Numbered from the stretch's first letter, positions 21,906 to 34,291 are shown. The stretch: 64,000 nt of DNA from Prosapia bicincta (GCA_036971475.1 JBAIZL010000001.1:104536850-104600849), one strand, 5' to 3'. Numbers and translations: made by a program. The notes: generated by a model from the sequence alone, not told the origin.

Positions 21906-23347
21906 GTGGCTTCCGAATAATACATAAGTACCTTTAATTTTTCTATGAGTGAAAAGTTTTCTGAGAACAGCTTTATTATTACATTTTGAATATTATTAAT
22001 TTCTCCCATTGTATATATTTTTATTATTGTACAAAGGAGAAAAACCAAAAGAAATTGTGGTCTATCATAGTACTTCCGGTGAACATTCTGGTAAGTAGTA
22101 TTCAAGAAGTATACATTGTCAACCATACGACGTTGTTACTTTTAATGTTTATAATAGTAATATTCCTAACTTAAAAATATAATAACATATATTAATTTCA
22201 AATTACATTCCAAATGATGACATTAATATAAATATTTTGCTTCTTTAACATTCAATTTACACCAAAACATTCTTTAAAAAATGTGTATAAAACTATAGTT
22301 ATAAATAAAAATTTAAGGAGATTCCATGTGACAAGATTGAAAATTTAATTAACTATCCAAGGATACATTAAATCCCAGTTTTAACACTATTATTGAATTA
22401 CATAAAAACACAGATTTTAGTGTAACACAATTATAATTACCTTTTGAACTGAAATCTCATTGAAATATTCTATGGTAAAAAATATTCAAGTTGTTTTCCT
22501 TAAAAACGAAATTTAGCAAACAAAAAAATAAACCACAGATAAAAATAATAAAGTCAATTTTACTTTTAAGAAGTAAAAATAGGCATTTTTTTTCACTTAT
22601 CAAAAATAGTTTTTATATAAGACAACATTCAATGAAGTTTTATTTAGCATACATTAATTTAGTTACATACCAACTATATAATCCCTTCCAAACCTATTTA
22701 TGGTTATCGATATCTGCATGTTGCTTTCCATTAGTCTTGTTTACATTAGTTTTTTTCAGTTATACCATTTGTAGTGAAAATTCTAATTACTTATACACAA
22801 TTGCTAAATTCTTGAATATTATTAGCTCCACTCCTAACTTCATCTTCTATGATGTTTAACGTTTATTTAAATTGGAAATTGATATCAGGGAACATTTTCA
22901 AAAAGTTATCTTTCAACCCATATACTTAGTCATTTAATTAATAGACTAATTTTAAATTAAAATGTTTGACATAAGAATTTATGATTTGTCTGAGTCTCTG
23001 TTGTAATTAGTAAGTGTAATTTTTTAAGGTTACAATAAAAATAATCATGCTATTCTTACAAAGTTTTAACCCTGATACATTTCAAGTCCAGTGCCTTTTT
23101 TATAAATCGTTTTTGATAAAGAGATTCTTTAAAACGCAGCTTGCTTGGTGTTGAATTAAGTCAAACCTTTCCATTTAATATTACACCTTGCAAATTTATT
23201 CTCAGCATATTTATGTTTATTCCACCAATTTATGAATTGTTCAAACATGGGGGTAATTTGCCACTTCAATGTCAGCACCAAACCCATCCATTAATATTTG
23301 TTTTTGTATTATATTTATTTTGTATATAGATCTAAAATGGAATATTC
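21906..23347. other. AT-rich DNA without a recognised gene
   Basis: Open frames here (for example 22491-22859 +) have no recognisable motif, no acceptable homology and low-complexity composition. I see nothing else. Confidence 0.6.
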
Positions 23348-23444
23348 AGCATTTCTTTTACTATTTATTTATTAGGAATATACTGTGGTTGAATTTAATA
23401 ATAAATACACAAAAACCTCTTAACCACAAACTTTCTTTAATTTA

Positions 23445-23487
23445 CCCTTATGTACATTTCAGTTACAAAGTAACCATCCTCAGAGGG
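23445..23487 (-). ncRNA. Hammerhead ribozyme, canonical core (PLE terminal repeat)
   Basis: On the - strand, stem I strand CCCU (23487-23484) is followed by core CUGAGGA (23483-23477), one U, a G and stem II GUUAC-UUU-GUAAC with one more U, then GAAA (23460-23457). Next comes short stem III AUGU/ACAU ending in U16.1, with A17 as the cleavage base (23449), then AGGG (23448-23445), which pairs with CCCU. All invariant core residues (C3 U4 G5 A6 G8 A9 G12 A13 A14 A15.1 U16.1 H17) are present. Hammerheads with very short stem III are known from PLE terminal repeats. It would process PLE transcripts. Activity is not shown. Confidence 0.85.
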
Positions 23488-23729
23488 ATAACATACAAAG
23501 ACTGATTAACGCTAGAAAAATACCTTATTTATAATCTACAGAACTAGCCACTCCCACTCCGATCACCGCGGCCCCACCTGTTAAACAAGGCGTAGCCACG
23601 CCCATCGAGTGAAAGCAAGATATCTTACGTCAATTTACTAAAATATAAATTAAAAATACAATAAATACATAATTAAAATTGTTTTTTGAAATTATAACCA
23701 ACACAAAATTTAATATAAAAATCATAATC

Positions 23730-24221
23730 CTATTTAACAAATGAATATAAAATTGAATGAGGAATAGGACCTCTATCAGAATTTAATAAATTTTCAGGTT
23801 TATGTTTACTAATTTTTAAACTTTCGAAACTATTTAACAACTTATTAGTTCTAACATTCTTAATTAACTTGACATTATTAACATCTAGATTGTGATTGGT
23901 CTCTAAAATATGGGCAGCAATACTAGACTTATCAGATCTTTGGTATTTAATATCCCTAATATGTTTCTTAAATCTAGTTATTACTTTTCGTCTTGTCTGT
24001 CCAATATACATTTTATCACAATCCTTACAATTAACTTGGTAAATCCCTGATTTATCAAGTGTTTCTACTTTATCTTTTGCATTACCTAATAAATTTTTAA
24101 GGTTATTATGATTTTTATACGCAACTCTCAATTTAACATTCTTAAAAATTCCCTCCAGCCCTTTGGTTAAAACTTTGTCAAAAGGTAAAATAATAAAACG
24201 GCTTTCTTCTTTAGGAAGCAA
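23730..24221 (-). pseudogene. Penelope-like C-terminal fragment: GIY-YIG endonuclease
   Basis: This 163-codon frame includes 'KSGIYQVNCKDCDKMYIGQT' and 'RRKVITRFKKHIRDI', the GIY...YIG motif with the conserved arginine after it and the upstream C-x2-C type cysteines seen in PLE endonucleases, ending 'HSILYSFVK'. In PLEs this domain follows the reverse transcriptase and nicks target DNA. Here the RT is absent, so it is a 5'-truncated copy with no usual start. The frame is otherwise unbroken, suggesting a fairly young insertion. It shares the 'NADKGPIPNSPLYSSLK'-like ending with the PLE at 37.4-37.7 kb, which marks them as related families. Confidence 0.88.
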
Positions 24222-24379
24222 AAGATTAGGATTTTTCGTAAGAAATTAACATTACCTTTGGAAACTAAAGAAGAAAGCCGTTTGAGGATGGTTACTTTGT
24301 AACTAAAATGTACATAAGGGTAAATTAAAGAAAGTTTGTGGTTAAGAGGTTTTTGTGTATTTATTAGCATTTCTTTTCT

Positions 24380-26897
24380 TTATACACTACTTTTCTTTTA
24401 ACAGTACAGAAAATAACAAAAGTAAATTTATATACAAATAGTTAATATAGAACTGTTACGAAGACCAGAAAGGAAAATTATCTTTACACATTAATTAGAA
24501 GTACAAGGTTATTTTCATAATTTAGTTATTGATAATTTTAGGAAAAAATTAACTCCAGAAATGTGAAAAATTAGTAGTTATTAATTTTCCTGAGTATGGT
24601 GTGACCATGAATATTTAAAAGTTTCATCTTCCTTCATTATACTACAAAGTTTTCATCTTGAATCTGACTAAATTAAGATAGACTATTTTGTCTCTTTCTT
24701 GCAACATTATGTAGTTAAATTAATAAAAAAATAGGAACTTTGTTACAACTGGAGTTTAATGCACTAAATAAATTACTAAGCTTGGGCATATTTGTAAATG
24801 GTTTGCTCTGATAGGCACTTATCCATTGCCTCTTTCTCCCTTCTCTCTCACACACACACACACACAGGTGCGTCTGTGCACGCACACACTGTAAGTTTGA
24901 TGTACAAGTATGTGCTTAGTCAGCATTTTTACTTGGCGTAATTCAATTCTAAGATTACTAGCATTAATAAAGAAAACAAATAAGAAAAATAAATGCATGT
25001 GACCTGGATAGTTGCAGTTATAAAATGCATGTCATTTTTTAATGGTTTGCCCATTTTATTCATGAAGAAAACTCATTTATATCAATGATTTATATAACTG
25101 GGCATTACAAATAAATAAACCTTTTTGTTTTAATGTTTGTATAAAAATATTTGTAAAAACTAAATTCTACATTTCCTACAAATGAGCAACTCAACAGCTT
25201 CAACTAGTGCACTCTACCACAATAATACTGCTACTTTAGTATTACCACAATATTAGAAGCTACATAAATTGTGTTCAAATCTATTTTGTTTAAATATTTA
25301 ACACATTGCATGCAGATGTATCAGTAGTACCAGTAGCATATGCATTGACCTTGGTCCATAGTCCAATAAGAAACATAACCTTCAGTAAAAGCTAATGAAA
25401 GTGGTTATTATTTGTCAGTTTAGATTTCTGCTCAACATGAATATTTGTAGTTTTTTGCTATTCTGATTAGTTGTTATTTATGACTTTTGCTAAATCTGCA
25501 ATAAATTTTATATCTGTTTATTATTTTACCAGTTATTTTTGAATTATTTACAATTTTTTTCATGCGCAAAGGTAAATCAACATAGACTATAATGACAAGA
25601 CAAGTTGAGCTTGCCCACATAATTAACTAACTGTTGCAAAAAGTGTTATGACTTTTATCACATAGGATGCAAATGTGTTACAAGTAAGAGTTGGGCGGGT
25701 TTGTATTTTGTACATAAAACTCTATAAAAATATTTCATCTCTGTTACAACAATATTTATATTGTAAATGCATGTGCTGGTCAATAAAGCAACCTACTTTA
25801 TTCATCATTATTTGGATTATCATTGACACCAATAATTTAAATTTAGAAATATTACAAATTCAGCTTCTGGGGGTAGAATGCATCTTATCCATTCTGCATG
25901 CAATGTGTTTAAAAAAGCATAAACATCTAACAAATTTTATTTAAAATTGTCAGTTAATGTAAAAAAATCCATTGAATTTCTGTGCCACCTCATATATAAT
26001 AATCTGTATTAGAAATGTAAAAGTATAATAGTTCTTAAAAAGTTAAAAAATTTTGTATTTTAGTTATTAATTTTCAACAAAATTTAAAACTTTTTGTGTT
26101 TGTAATACTAAATAATTATTTTTACTCAAATGTACAACATATATTCACTTAAGGTTAGTTTCACATGAAAAAATATTTCTATGCACATAAATAAAATCTT
26201 TTTTTAACAGAAAAGAAATTATTAACTATTTAAATCTACAAAACAAAGAAATAATCAGAGTAAAGACGTCCAAATTTATCCTTTTAAACCTCCTTAAAAG
26301 TTAATTTAAGGATTAAAAATTAAATATTTACTAAGTAGTTATAGCAGTTCACAAACCTTTTTTTACCCATCTCTACTCTAATTTTATTCCTTATATCAAT
26401 TCTAAAAATTTTGATTTTGTATCATTCAATTTTAAATTGAATAAGAATGACATTAGTGATTTAGTTTTTAACAAAAATAAATAGTTTTAGCTTCTTAGAG
26501 TCTAAACTTTTGATTTTCCCCTGATTTATGAGACTAGGGTATTAGGGGGGTATGCATGCTAAAATGTTTTGTTCCAATTAAAGTTAATTCTTTTAAATAA
26601 ACTCTATTTATGTTTGTATATTTGTTCAAGCTACATTTTAGACAGTTTTTAATGTAATAAATAACAGAATATCCAAAAAAAAGCTGTCAAGAATTAGTAA
26701 AAACTATTACATAGTACACATTTGTGTAGATGTGAGATTAAAAAGTCTTTTATAAATGTATGATTGTATTGGGCCATTTAAAACATATTAATATTATAAA
26801 ATTACCTAAACCCTAGGTTTGCCACACCAATATAAAATTAATACATTCTTTAAAAATACTTATCTCTGTTGGTTGGAAGTTGATGGATCAAGAGTCT
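24380..26897. other. AT-rich intergenic DNA
   Basis: This lies downstream of the CRAL-TRIO gene's stop. A (CA)n run lies at 24849-24866. I see no other feature; the 25675-25944 frame has no recognisable motif. Confidence 0.6.
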
Positions 26898-26931
26898 TTA
26901 ACTGCCATCCGAATACACCTTACCAGGATCC
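26898..26931 (-). CDS. CRAL-TRIO gene, last coding exon (exon 5)
   Basis: After an AG at 26932-26933 ('atatcatag') the frame supplies the third base of lysine 281 and then 'DPGKVYSDGS' and TAA. The phase fits exon 4 exactly and the total coding length becomes 876 nt (292 codons with stop). The exon is short and its upstream pyrimidine tract is weak, so this is the least certain exon. A different last exon within the 4.3-kb intron cannot be excluded. Confidence 0.6.
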
Positions 26932-28085
26932 CTATGATATAACAAAATTTCTTTAATAAATATTAAAAAATACTTGTACTCCTTTTTGAAATTTAAAAAT
27001 ATAAAAAGCAACTTATTGGAACCAAAATAAAATCCAACTTGCTTGTACATTTTCTCACCTATCTTATATATTTTGCAACTGATTTTTAAAAATGAAATGT
27101 AATTCAGTTCATAATGAAAGGCTTAATTTTTTTTATCAGAACCAAATTTCATAAAACACTGTTACTGCAATGTTGAAGATGTAAAAATTTTACTGGCCAT
27201 CTTTTAAAAATTGTTGTTGTAAAATGAGACATTTTTTGATCTATGTTCCCCTGTCCACATTTTCTTCACTCTGCTCATTTTCCAAAGTTTCGCCCCACAT
27301 TTTTCAAACACCACATACAACTGAACCCATTACATATCTAATTAGATTCATCTCATGGCAATCAACAGGTACAACTTAATTACTCTCATTAACTGAGTTG
27401 TATTTTGTCATGAAAATATTCTCACTTATAAAATATTATATATCTTATACAGGTGTATATTTTTTGTCATTATTTTGTACCTTATTTAGTTTATTATTTG
27501 TTAATTAATTATTTGTAATAATCATTAGTAAAAACAAGTTAAAAGTTACTTACAGTGTGAGGTTTAAGTTAGATATTAGGCTTCTTCTATTATTGTTCAC
27601 TTGAGATGTACACAAAAATACACGAATTATTAAAAAAAATATTCATAAATGTATTATTAATTATGTAAATTATTATTTAGTGTGATAGTGTTAGAAGCAC
27701 TCTTTACACCTTTTTGTTAGACATTTTACCTTATGTACTATAACTGGGAAGTGACGAATTTTTAGTTTGCAGACCTATTGAGTGGTATCTTATTTTTTGT
27801 ACACCCAGAGAAAACTCTTACTGGGAGATCTGATTTTGCCAGTAACTGTTATGGTAAGTTAATTCTACAATCTGTATAATCTCCTTTCTCTTTCTGTGAT
27901 GGAGGTTTTAATTTATTAAGAATATAAAAAGATTTAAATAATGCAATATCAAATGAATTTAAAAAAAAGAAATAGATGCTTTGACGGTTTCTCCTATAAT
28001 TGGGAAACTAGAAAGTCGTTGATCCATTATATCAACACCATTACTATAATCAATAATGACATTTGGTTTCTTTATTTCATTCTTA
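26932..28085 (-). other. Distal part of CRAL-TRIO intron 4
   Basis: AT-rich sequence without a recognised element. The PLE remnants at 28.1-31.1 kb occupy the rest of this intron. Confidence 0.55.
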
Positions 28086-30185
28086 TTGATATCACTTGGC
28101 AAAAAACCACTACTTACTGATATTTTTCAGCTGTCGTATTTCGCACTTGATCCTCTGAGTATTGTTCAATGCTGTGAGTCAAGGGCAGGACTCTTGCTTA
28201 GGAGTGTTGTATTGTTGTGAGTCTGTGGTCTTTTGTTGTGTATAATTTTGTTCATAGATGTTTGGGTTATTAATTATATGTTTGGATAAAGTATTTGGTT
28301 ATGAGTATGTTTGTCTTAGAATGTGTTGTGGTTGGTTCTTTGATGTTTTAATATTTAAAAATTTTCTATTGTATTTAGTTTATTGGTTTTTTAATGAACA
28401 ACTAGAAAAACTTTTAGATTTGTGGTGATGTTGGTGCAGTGTATAGTGTGTTCTGTGTATGATTAGCAAAATTTTATTTGGGTTGTTTTTTGTCTATTAT
28501 GGTTTCCTTGTATTGTGAGGTTAAGTTTTCCTGTTTGATATCTAGAAACTAGGGAAGTTGTTACATGTAATCTTGTATACTCCTGCCCTGTGGTATTTGT
28601 TCTGGAGTTTTTTTTGTAGTGTAAGTATGTTTTGGTTGTGTTAGATGTTTTAAACGTGACTTTGTATTTGATTTTTTGAAATGAAGAAGCTAGTTTTTTG
28701 ATATGTTGTCATGATGTGTTAATGTTATATACTTTTGTTTTAATTTATTATTGTTGTTTTTTTGCGTATTATGTTTTATTTCAAAGTGTGTTTGTTGTAG
28801 TTTCTATGGGCTATGTATTTGGTTGTGTTGAGTTCATTTACGCACTCTTCGTTCTTCATGAGTATGCTGATTAGTCTGTGTATCATGGAATGAAAGGCGA
28901 CGTATTGTGTTGTATGGGGTGGTTGGAAGTGTTGTGTATAGCTCTGTCTGTGGTGGTGGGCTTTCATATTGTATGGGGTGGTTGGAAGTGTTATGTACAG
29001 CTCTGTCTGAAGTAGTGGGCTTTCATGTTGTATGGGGTGGTTGGAAGTGTTGAGTATAGCTCTGTCTGTAGTGGTAGACTTTCAGTGTATTTTAAATATA
29101 TGTTAACTGTTTTTTTTTTTTTTTTTTTTTTTGTAATTGAAAGACCTAGGAAGTTGGTTGTGTTCTGTTTCCAGGATGGCGTTTATGTTGTTATGTATTT
29201 GTAGAAAATATTTATCTGTCTTTTGTTGCCTTTGTATAGGATTAGGATGTCATCTACATACCTATGTCAGTAAATTATTTTATGAACATATATGTTGTTA
29301 TTTACGTTGTTTGAACTTGTGGATAAATATTCTGGACCAGATGCTTGATATAGGGGATCCCATGGGTATGTCTTTGTTTTGTGTATAGTATTTATTGTTA
29401 TATGTGAACTAACGAAACAGTAAAAAATAAAATCCCATTTAATAACCACACCAGCCTAAATAAAAACATACATCTAACACAAATAATAAAAAACATGAAC
29501 AAACCATGGTTAACTCAAATGAAGGTAGTGTATAATTGTGTGGTGTAGAATTGTGTTCATAACACTAACATATCACAAAAAATAGCTTCTTCATTCCACA
29601 ATCTCAAACACAAAGTCACCTTAAAAAAACCAAAAAACACCTACACAACACAAAAATATTCCATAACAAGCATGACAGGACGAAAGTATACAAAATACTA
29701 TGTAACGACTGTCCTAGCTTCTACATAGATCAAACAGGGAGAAACTTCACCTTACAATACAAGGGACTTACACACAAAAAATAATCCAAAACAAATTTTC
29801 TTACTCATATACAGAACACGGTACACGTATACATCAATATAACCACAAATCTAAAAGTTCTTCATTTCATCAAAAAAAGCAATAAACTAAACATAACAGA
29901 AAATTTTGAAATATACAATGCCAGAGAAATCAACCACAACACATTCTAAACAACAAAACACGCCCACGATCAAATACTATATTTGAAAACATAATTAACA
30001 ACCCCTCTATGAACATTAACACACAACAAAACACTAAAACACCACAAATTCACAATAATACAACACACTTGAGCAACAGTCTTGTCCGTGACTCACAGCA
30101 TTGAACAATTCACTGATCTAGTGCAAATAGTGTCTGCTAAAAAATATCAGTAGGCAGTTGTTTTTTGCCAAATGAAAGCAATATG
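28086..30185 (-). mobile_element. Old Penelope-like element with inverted partial copy
   Basis: The left part (28086 to about 29440) runs on the - strand and the right part (about 29450-30185) on the + strand. Their outer ends are inverted repeats ('cattgaacaat', 'aaaaatatcagta', 'ttttttgccaa'). On the - strand the RT catalytic block is readable as 'YVDDILILYKGNKR' (about 29215-29265), with 'PMGSP' nearby (about 29360). The GIY-YIG block is damaged at about 28560-28600. On the + strand 'VYKILCNDCPSFYIDQTGRN' (about 29683-29745) shows GIY-YIG with G and a Y-I-D variant. Many stops and frameshifts mark it as old. The architecture (head-to-head copies, the second 5'-truncated) is the same as at 53.1-56.5 kb. 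Confidence 0.75.
28911..29087 (-). repeat. 59-bp x 3 tandem repeat inside PLE coding region
   Basis: Three units begin 'tgtatggggtggttggaagt' at 28911, 28970 and 29029 with a few substitutions. On the - strand the unit encodes something like 'HHRQSYTQHFQPPHTT', matching the region after the RT that reads 'YRQPTSNNTTIHYKSNHPW' in the PLE at 54.1 kb. Since 59 is not a multiple of three, the expansion breaks the frame. Confidence 0.85.
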
Positions 30186-30602
30186 GAGATTTTAAAAAGC
30201 CTCAAGGTGTACAAAAAAAACTGCAAGTTTCTTTATTTCCTTGTGATTAGCCTTTCCCCCCGTCTTATTTTAGTTTTAGCACAATTCAGGCCAATGTGAA
30301 GTGTAGAAAAAAACGACATCTGTAATATTTTCCCATATAACCGCAAAATTCCTTCTGAAGACCTACAAATAGAATTATTTTGTTTTTAGTTCACATTCTT
30401 TTAAATCTGTTGGTGTTGAACCAAGTTTTTAACACTGTTTCTAATTGCATGAGTTTTATTCTTTAGTAATTTGACAAATAACCCAAAAATATTACCTAAA
30501 AAAAACTTTGTTGATTCCATCTTCATGTGAGCTACTAGTTTTCATTTAAACACTTGTAAATATTTTACAAACTTCCCCATAGTAGCACTTACTTATATTT
30601 GT

Positions 30603-30644
30603 TGAGGACGGCCATTTCGGGTGATATGAGCCATTGTCAACTCA
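30603..30644 (-). ncRNA. Hammerhead-like motif with U3/A8 core (PLE remnant)
   Basis: On the - strand, stem I UGAG (30644-30641) is followed by core UUGACAA (30640-30634), one U, stem II starting GG and closing CC with a long loop, GAAA (30618-30615), short stem III, and the GUC cleavage triplet at 30609-30607. CUCA (30606-30603) then pairs with UGAG. Relative to CUGANGA the core differs only at C3 (U) and G8 (A), the two bases that pair with each other in the folded hammerhead. The UGA stop of the GIY-YIG frame lies inside the core. Activity is unknown. Confidence 0.6.
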
Positions 30645-31105
30645 CACCGTAACTGATTTCAAGATTTTCATAGGTTAGGGTGTTGGGATGGAGTTTTATA
30701 TTATGGTGGGGGTGTACGTGTACTTTGTAAGCATTAGGAGTTATGATGTCAAAAAGTGTGTGAGAGTTATAATGTAACTGTGTGTTGAGTATGTGTCTAG
30801 GGTGTAGTTTGAAATGTCTGTATATTTTGTATTGTTTGGTTGTGTAAAGTTGGTTATTTCTGTGTTGTTTATGAAGAATTTGTAGGTTGGATGCTATATC
30901 TATGTAGTCATGTTTTGTGGACTTGAGATGATAAGCAAAGTTTGATTGGTAATTATTGTTTGTTAGTGCGTTTATATGTTTTTGGTAGAAAGACCTCCTT
31001 GTCTGGCCTATGTAAAAACTGGGGCACGAACTGCAAATTAGTTTGTAAACTCCAGCGGCGTTGTAAATGTCGCTGTTTTGTAAAGTGTTTTTAACTTTTT
31101 TTTCT
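30637..31105 (-). pseudogene. Penelope-like GIY-YIG endonuclease fragment (open, no start)
   Basis: About 155 codons are open on the - strand without a start codon. They include 'NSDIYNAAGVYKLICSSC' and 'PSFYIGQTRRSFYQKHI', the GVY...YIG block with upstream cysteines, then 'YHLKSTKHDYIDIASN' and an end 'NTLTYENLEISYGVS' at TGA 30637-30639. This is the C-terminal endonuclease of a third PLE family; the RT is missing. The fragment ends inside the ribozyme-like repeat at 30603-30644. It lies in intron 4 of the CRAL-TRIO gene, on the same strand as that gene. Confidence 0.85.
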
Positions 31106-31283
31106 TTAACTCAATTGGCCACCTAAGTTTCTTCAACTTGAATTAGTAACTTTAATATTCAAACAATAATGTTTAATAATTTATTTATACTTTTTAACAT
31201 CTCCTAAAAATTATGTCAGGATATATTTTTATTATATTTAAACAGGATATACTTATGTCAGTAACAGGTTTAGTCATACATAC

Positions 31284-31438
31284 TTTTGTGAGATCTGAGG
31301 AGCAGATTCTGGTCTTAAGATTTGCTCTGCCCACAGCATAGGATTATAAGCCCCAGTTTCCCCTCCTAGCTCTGCAGGCAAAACATCTTTAGTAACAGCT
31401 TCATGCAGTGTACTCAAGTTGTTTCCATGGACAAAAAT
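31284..31438 (-). CDS. CRAL-TRIO gene, exon 4
   Basis: The exon encodes 'IFVHGNNLSTLHEAVTKDVL' then 'PAELGGETGAYNPMLWAEQI' then 'LRPESAPQISQ'. The 'IF.HGNNL..LH' and 'LP.ELGG' blocks are the C-terminal end of the lipid-binding CRAL-TRIO domain of clavesin-like proteins. The acceptor is 'gatttttttcag', the donor GTATGT at 31283. It enters in phase 0 and leaves after two bases of a codon (residues 230-280). The intron to exon 3 is 7.8 kb and contains the PLE at 32.5-38.2 kb and the R1 element nested in it. Confidence 0.92.
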
Positions 31439-32456
31439 CTGAAAAAAATCTTTCCTGTTATTGAGAAATAACTATTTTATTGAACAAATTATTAATTCTT
31501 AAAAATTTTATATTTGTTTTATAATTTTAAAAAAATCCATAAATTATTATAGGCACAACCTTGTTTATCCAAACTAAATAGAAGCATAAGTGATTCCATA
31601 AATTAATAACCCAGCGATTAGGAGTAATAACAAAACAAAAAAAAAAAATCGATTGTAATTTGTAATGTCTCAACTTCCAAAAACTTAAAATAAAGCTAAT
31701 TTTTAAAAAAATCCTCACTGAGACAAAACATTTTTGGTTCTACAAAGCAATAATCCAACGCCTGTCTCTCGCCTTTCTCTTAATCATCATTTTATCAACA
31801 AAAATGTTTTCATCTGTTTCTTTGAATAATTTCTATATATAATGTACAAATATTGTTGAGCAATTGGAGATTTTTAGATTCAATAATTTTCTACTAAATT
31901 TTGTAGATCAGATATTTCATAATCCCCTTGTTACTAAAACTTTTAAAGACCATTGATAGCCTTGTTGAATATTTAAAAGGCAATTTCTTATGTCAATTAA
32001 TTTTATCTGCCATCAATTAGGAATAATTTTCTTTTATTCTCAATTTTAAAAATGTATTAATTTTCTATAAGATATATATTGAATGGGAATTAATATAACT
32101 CTTTGTAAGTATTACAAATGCTGTGCAAAATATATTCACCACTTTCCATAAATCTCATTTATCCTCATAGAATTCAAATCTTTCCTCAATACTTAAATAT
32201 AATAATTAGCATGTGAAACTGCAACTCTACCTACTTCCATAGGTAACACTGGGGTATGATATGTACCACCTGCTCAATATCATTATGTACCTGGTCTTCA
32301 ACGTATAACAGTTTTTAACTAGCATTATCAATCAATTGTATGATCAATACTTGTTTAAAATAAAGGATATTAATTCTTTGTAAATAAAATAGTAAAACAT
32401 TATATAAAACTGTAGTACACAAAGTTTATGATTCAATACTTTTTAAATATGATATA
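31439..32456 (-). other. CRAL-TRIO intron 3, part without elements
   Basis: AT-rich intron sequence. I see nothing else in it. Confidence 0.6.
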
Positions 32457-32544
32457 CAATATCAAGAGCAGAGTGGTACAATATATTACAATGAAAATAT
32501 TGGAAAGAACCCCAATACCACAAAAATAACAAATAAAACAATAT

Positions 32545-32847
32545 ATTTATTATTATAGTGTACTTTTTAAGATAGGCCTATTTGGTTCAAGATGGCAGAT
32601 CGTTATTTGTTGGTCAAGGGCGGAGAGGGGGCGGAGCTTACCTCATGCCTGTATACAGCAACCACATAGAATGATTGGTATCTCTCTAGTTCATTACTTC
32701 TTGTTTGCTAGATTGTAATAAGACCTTCTGATAATAATGACATGGTCATCAAAATGTACATAAGGGTTTAATCTTAAGTAACTTGTTTTATTTGTTATTT
32801 TTTATTATTTTTGTGATTTTGGGGTTCTTACCAATATTTTTATTGTA
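32545..32847 (+). repeat. PLE pLTR, upstream copy
   Basis: This is a direct repeat of 37881-38190 with scattered differences. It contains a hammerhead motif at 32724-32766. Confidence 0.85.
32724..32766 (+). ncRNA. Hammerhead ribozyme remnant in upstream pLTR
   Basis: CCUU (stem I), core CUGAUAA (32728-32734; G8 changed to A), U, stem II AUGAC-AUG-GUCAU, then CAAAA where GAAA is expected (G12 changed). Next UGUACAUA, then AGGG pairing with CCUU using one wobble. The layout is complete but two essential residues are mutated, so it is probably inactive. Confidence 0.7.
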
Positions 32848-32975
32848 ATATATTGTACCACTGTGCTCTTGATATTGTATATTACCATGGTTTCCTGGTA
32901 AACTGAGCAAAACCTCTTTAGTAAGTAAAGTTTACAAATAAGATCATTACAAGTAGATATTATTTTTTTGAAAAA

Positions 32976-34291
32976 ATGTCAATGTTTAAAGTTTTTCCTA
33001 AATTTAGAAATGGTTTCCGCATTAATCTTAACAATTCACGTACCAAAAGAGTTATCGAATTTGCAAAACTCAAATGGTTAAAATTAGAAATTAAATATCT
33101 GTATAGTAAATTAGCCAGTTTAGAATTGAAAAAGTACAATTTACACCTCAAACTAGCAAAGGATATTGACGCTATCGATTGGAATAATTTTTGTAGAAAA
33201 ATTCATGTAATAAATAAGAATAAAATTGATTTTAAGATAAAAAATCTGGATAAGAAATTTGGATCAATTAGTAAACATTTAAATTTAAAAAAAAATATGT
33301 AATAATAATAATAAGAACCCTATTTGTCCGCTAGTTCGTAATGAATCTAGCCAAACTTTTAATAGAGATGAAATTAATTTATTAAGTAAAGGGTTAAATT
33401 TTGCACTTTGTAAATATACTAACAAAACTGTTTTGATATAGAAGCTAACATAGAAAGTAATATTTCTAATTTAAGAGTAAGATAAAAATTACATACAAAA
33501 TGCCTGTAAAATTAAAATGGGAAATAATATTCGTATGGCCAATAGACGCTAATGTTAAAAATAATTTTGATTTAGTTAAAGGTCTTTATAACAAAGATTG
33601 TTATTACTTAAAAGCTGATAAGGGGAATGCAATTGTAGTCTTAGATAAAAAAGATCATGTCAATAGAGTAACTAAAATGTTAGAAGAAGGCCCTTAGCAG
33701 AAAATTGTTAAAAACCCATTAAATAAGTTTATTCAAAGTTACAAACGATACTGTTAAGAATTGTAATTTAGTCATTCCTAAGAAAGATATATATAAATTT
33801 CTAATTTCTAATCCTGTTATACCTAGGTTATATTGCCTTCCTAAAATCCATAAGGAAGAGAAAGCAATGAGACCTATAGTTTCTGTGATTGATTCCCCTA
33901 CTTACATTTTATCAAAATGGTTAGCCTATAAATTTACTTCTTTAAAAGAAAAACATGGTATGTTTCCTATTTAAAACAGCATAGAATTGGTTAACAAAGT
34001 TAAGAATATAAAACTTAGTAGTACTGACATTATGGTATCTTTTGATGTAAGTTTGTTGTTTCCCAGCATTCCTGTTAAAGAAACTATATTGTAGGTTGAT
34101 AATTTTTTTCAAAAAATTACATCAAACCTGTTAAAATTAAGGAATATGTCAAATAAACTGAAATTTCTATGTACCAAAATTTCTTTAAATTTAATAATGA
34201 ATTTTATAATCAATGTGATGGAACTGCTATGGGTAACAGTTTGCCTCCTTTCATTGCTGAGTATTTAACAGTTTGATTAACAGAGCGATTA
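32976..34291 (+). pseudogene. Penelope-like protein, N-terminal and RT part (broken)
   Basis: An open frame 32976-33302 gives the lysine-rich N-terminal region. After frameshifts, 'LKADKGNAIVVLDKKDHVNR' (about 33610-33670) is the first RT motif ('lKaDKG.a.VvldK'). 'YCLPKIHKEEKAMRPIVS' (about 33830-33885) is the 'lpKiHK....RPI' motif and 'VSFDVSLLFPSIP' (about 34038-34075) the first catalytic aspartate block. 'NQCDGTAMGNSLPPFIAEYL' (about 34208-34268) is the 'G.aMGspls...A...' block. Stops and shifts occur near 33302, 33430-33500, 33696, 33973, 34093 and 34275. The YxDD block is lost. The gene resumes at 37117 after the LINE. Confidence 0.85.

Larger units (their letters stand above)
23360..24366 (-). 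mobile_element. 5'-truncated Penelope-like element with inverted terminal repeats
   Basis: Inverted repeats of about 90 bp bound it (from 23399, 'taataaatacacaaaaacct', and the complement ending at 24366). Each contains a hammerhead motif; the left is canonical and the right is damaged. The sequence 'agcatttctttt' occurs at both edges (23348-23359 and 24366-24377) and is a likely target-site duplication. Between the repeats lies only the C-terminal GIY-YIG endonuclease region on the - strand; the reverse transcriptase is missing. Such an inverted partial terminal repeat is typical of PLE insertions. Confidence 0.85.

Noticed and set aside
22491..22859. 122-codon open frame
   Set aside because: Low-complexity, AT-driven composition, with no motif, neighbour or splice context.
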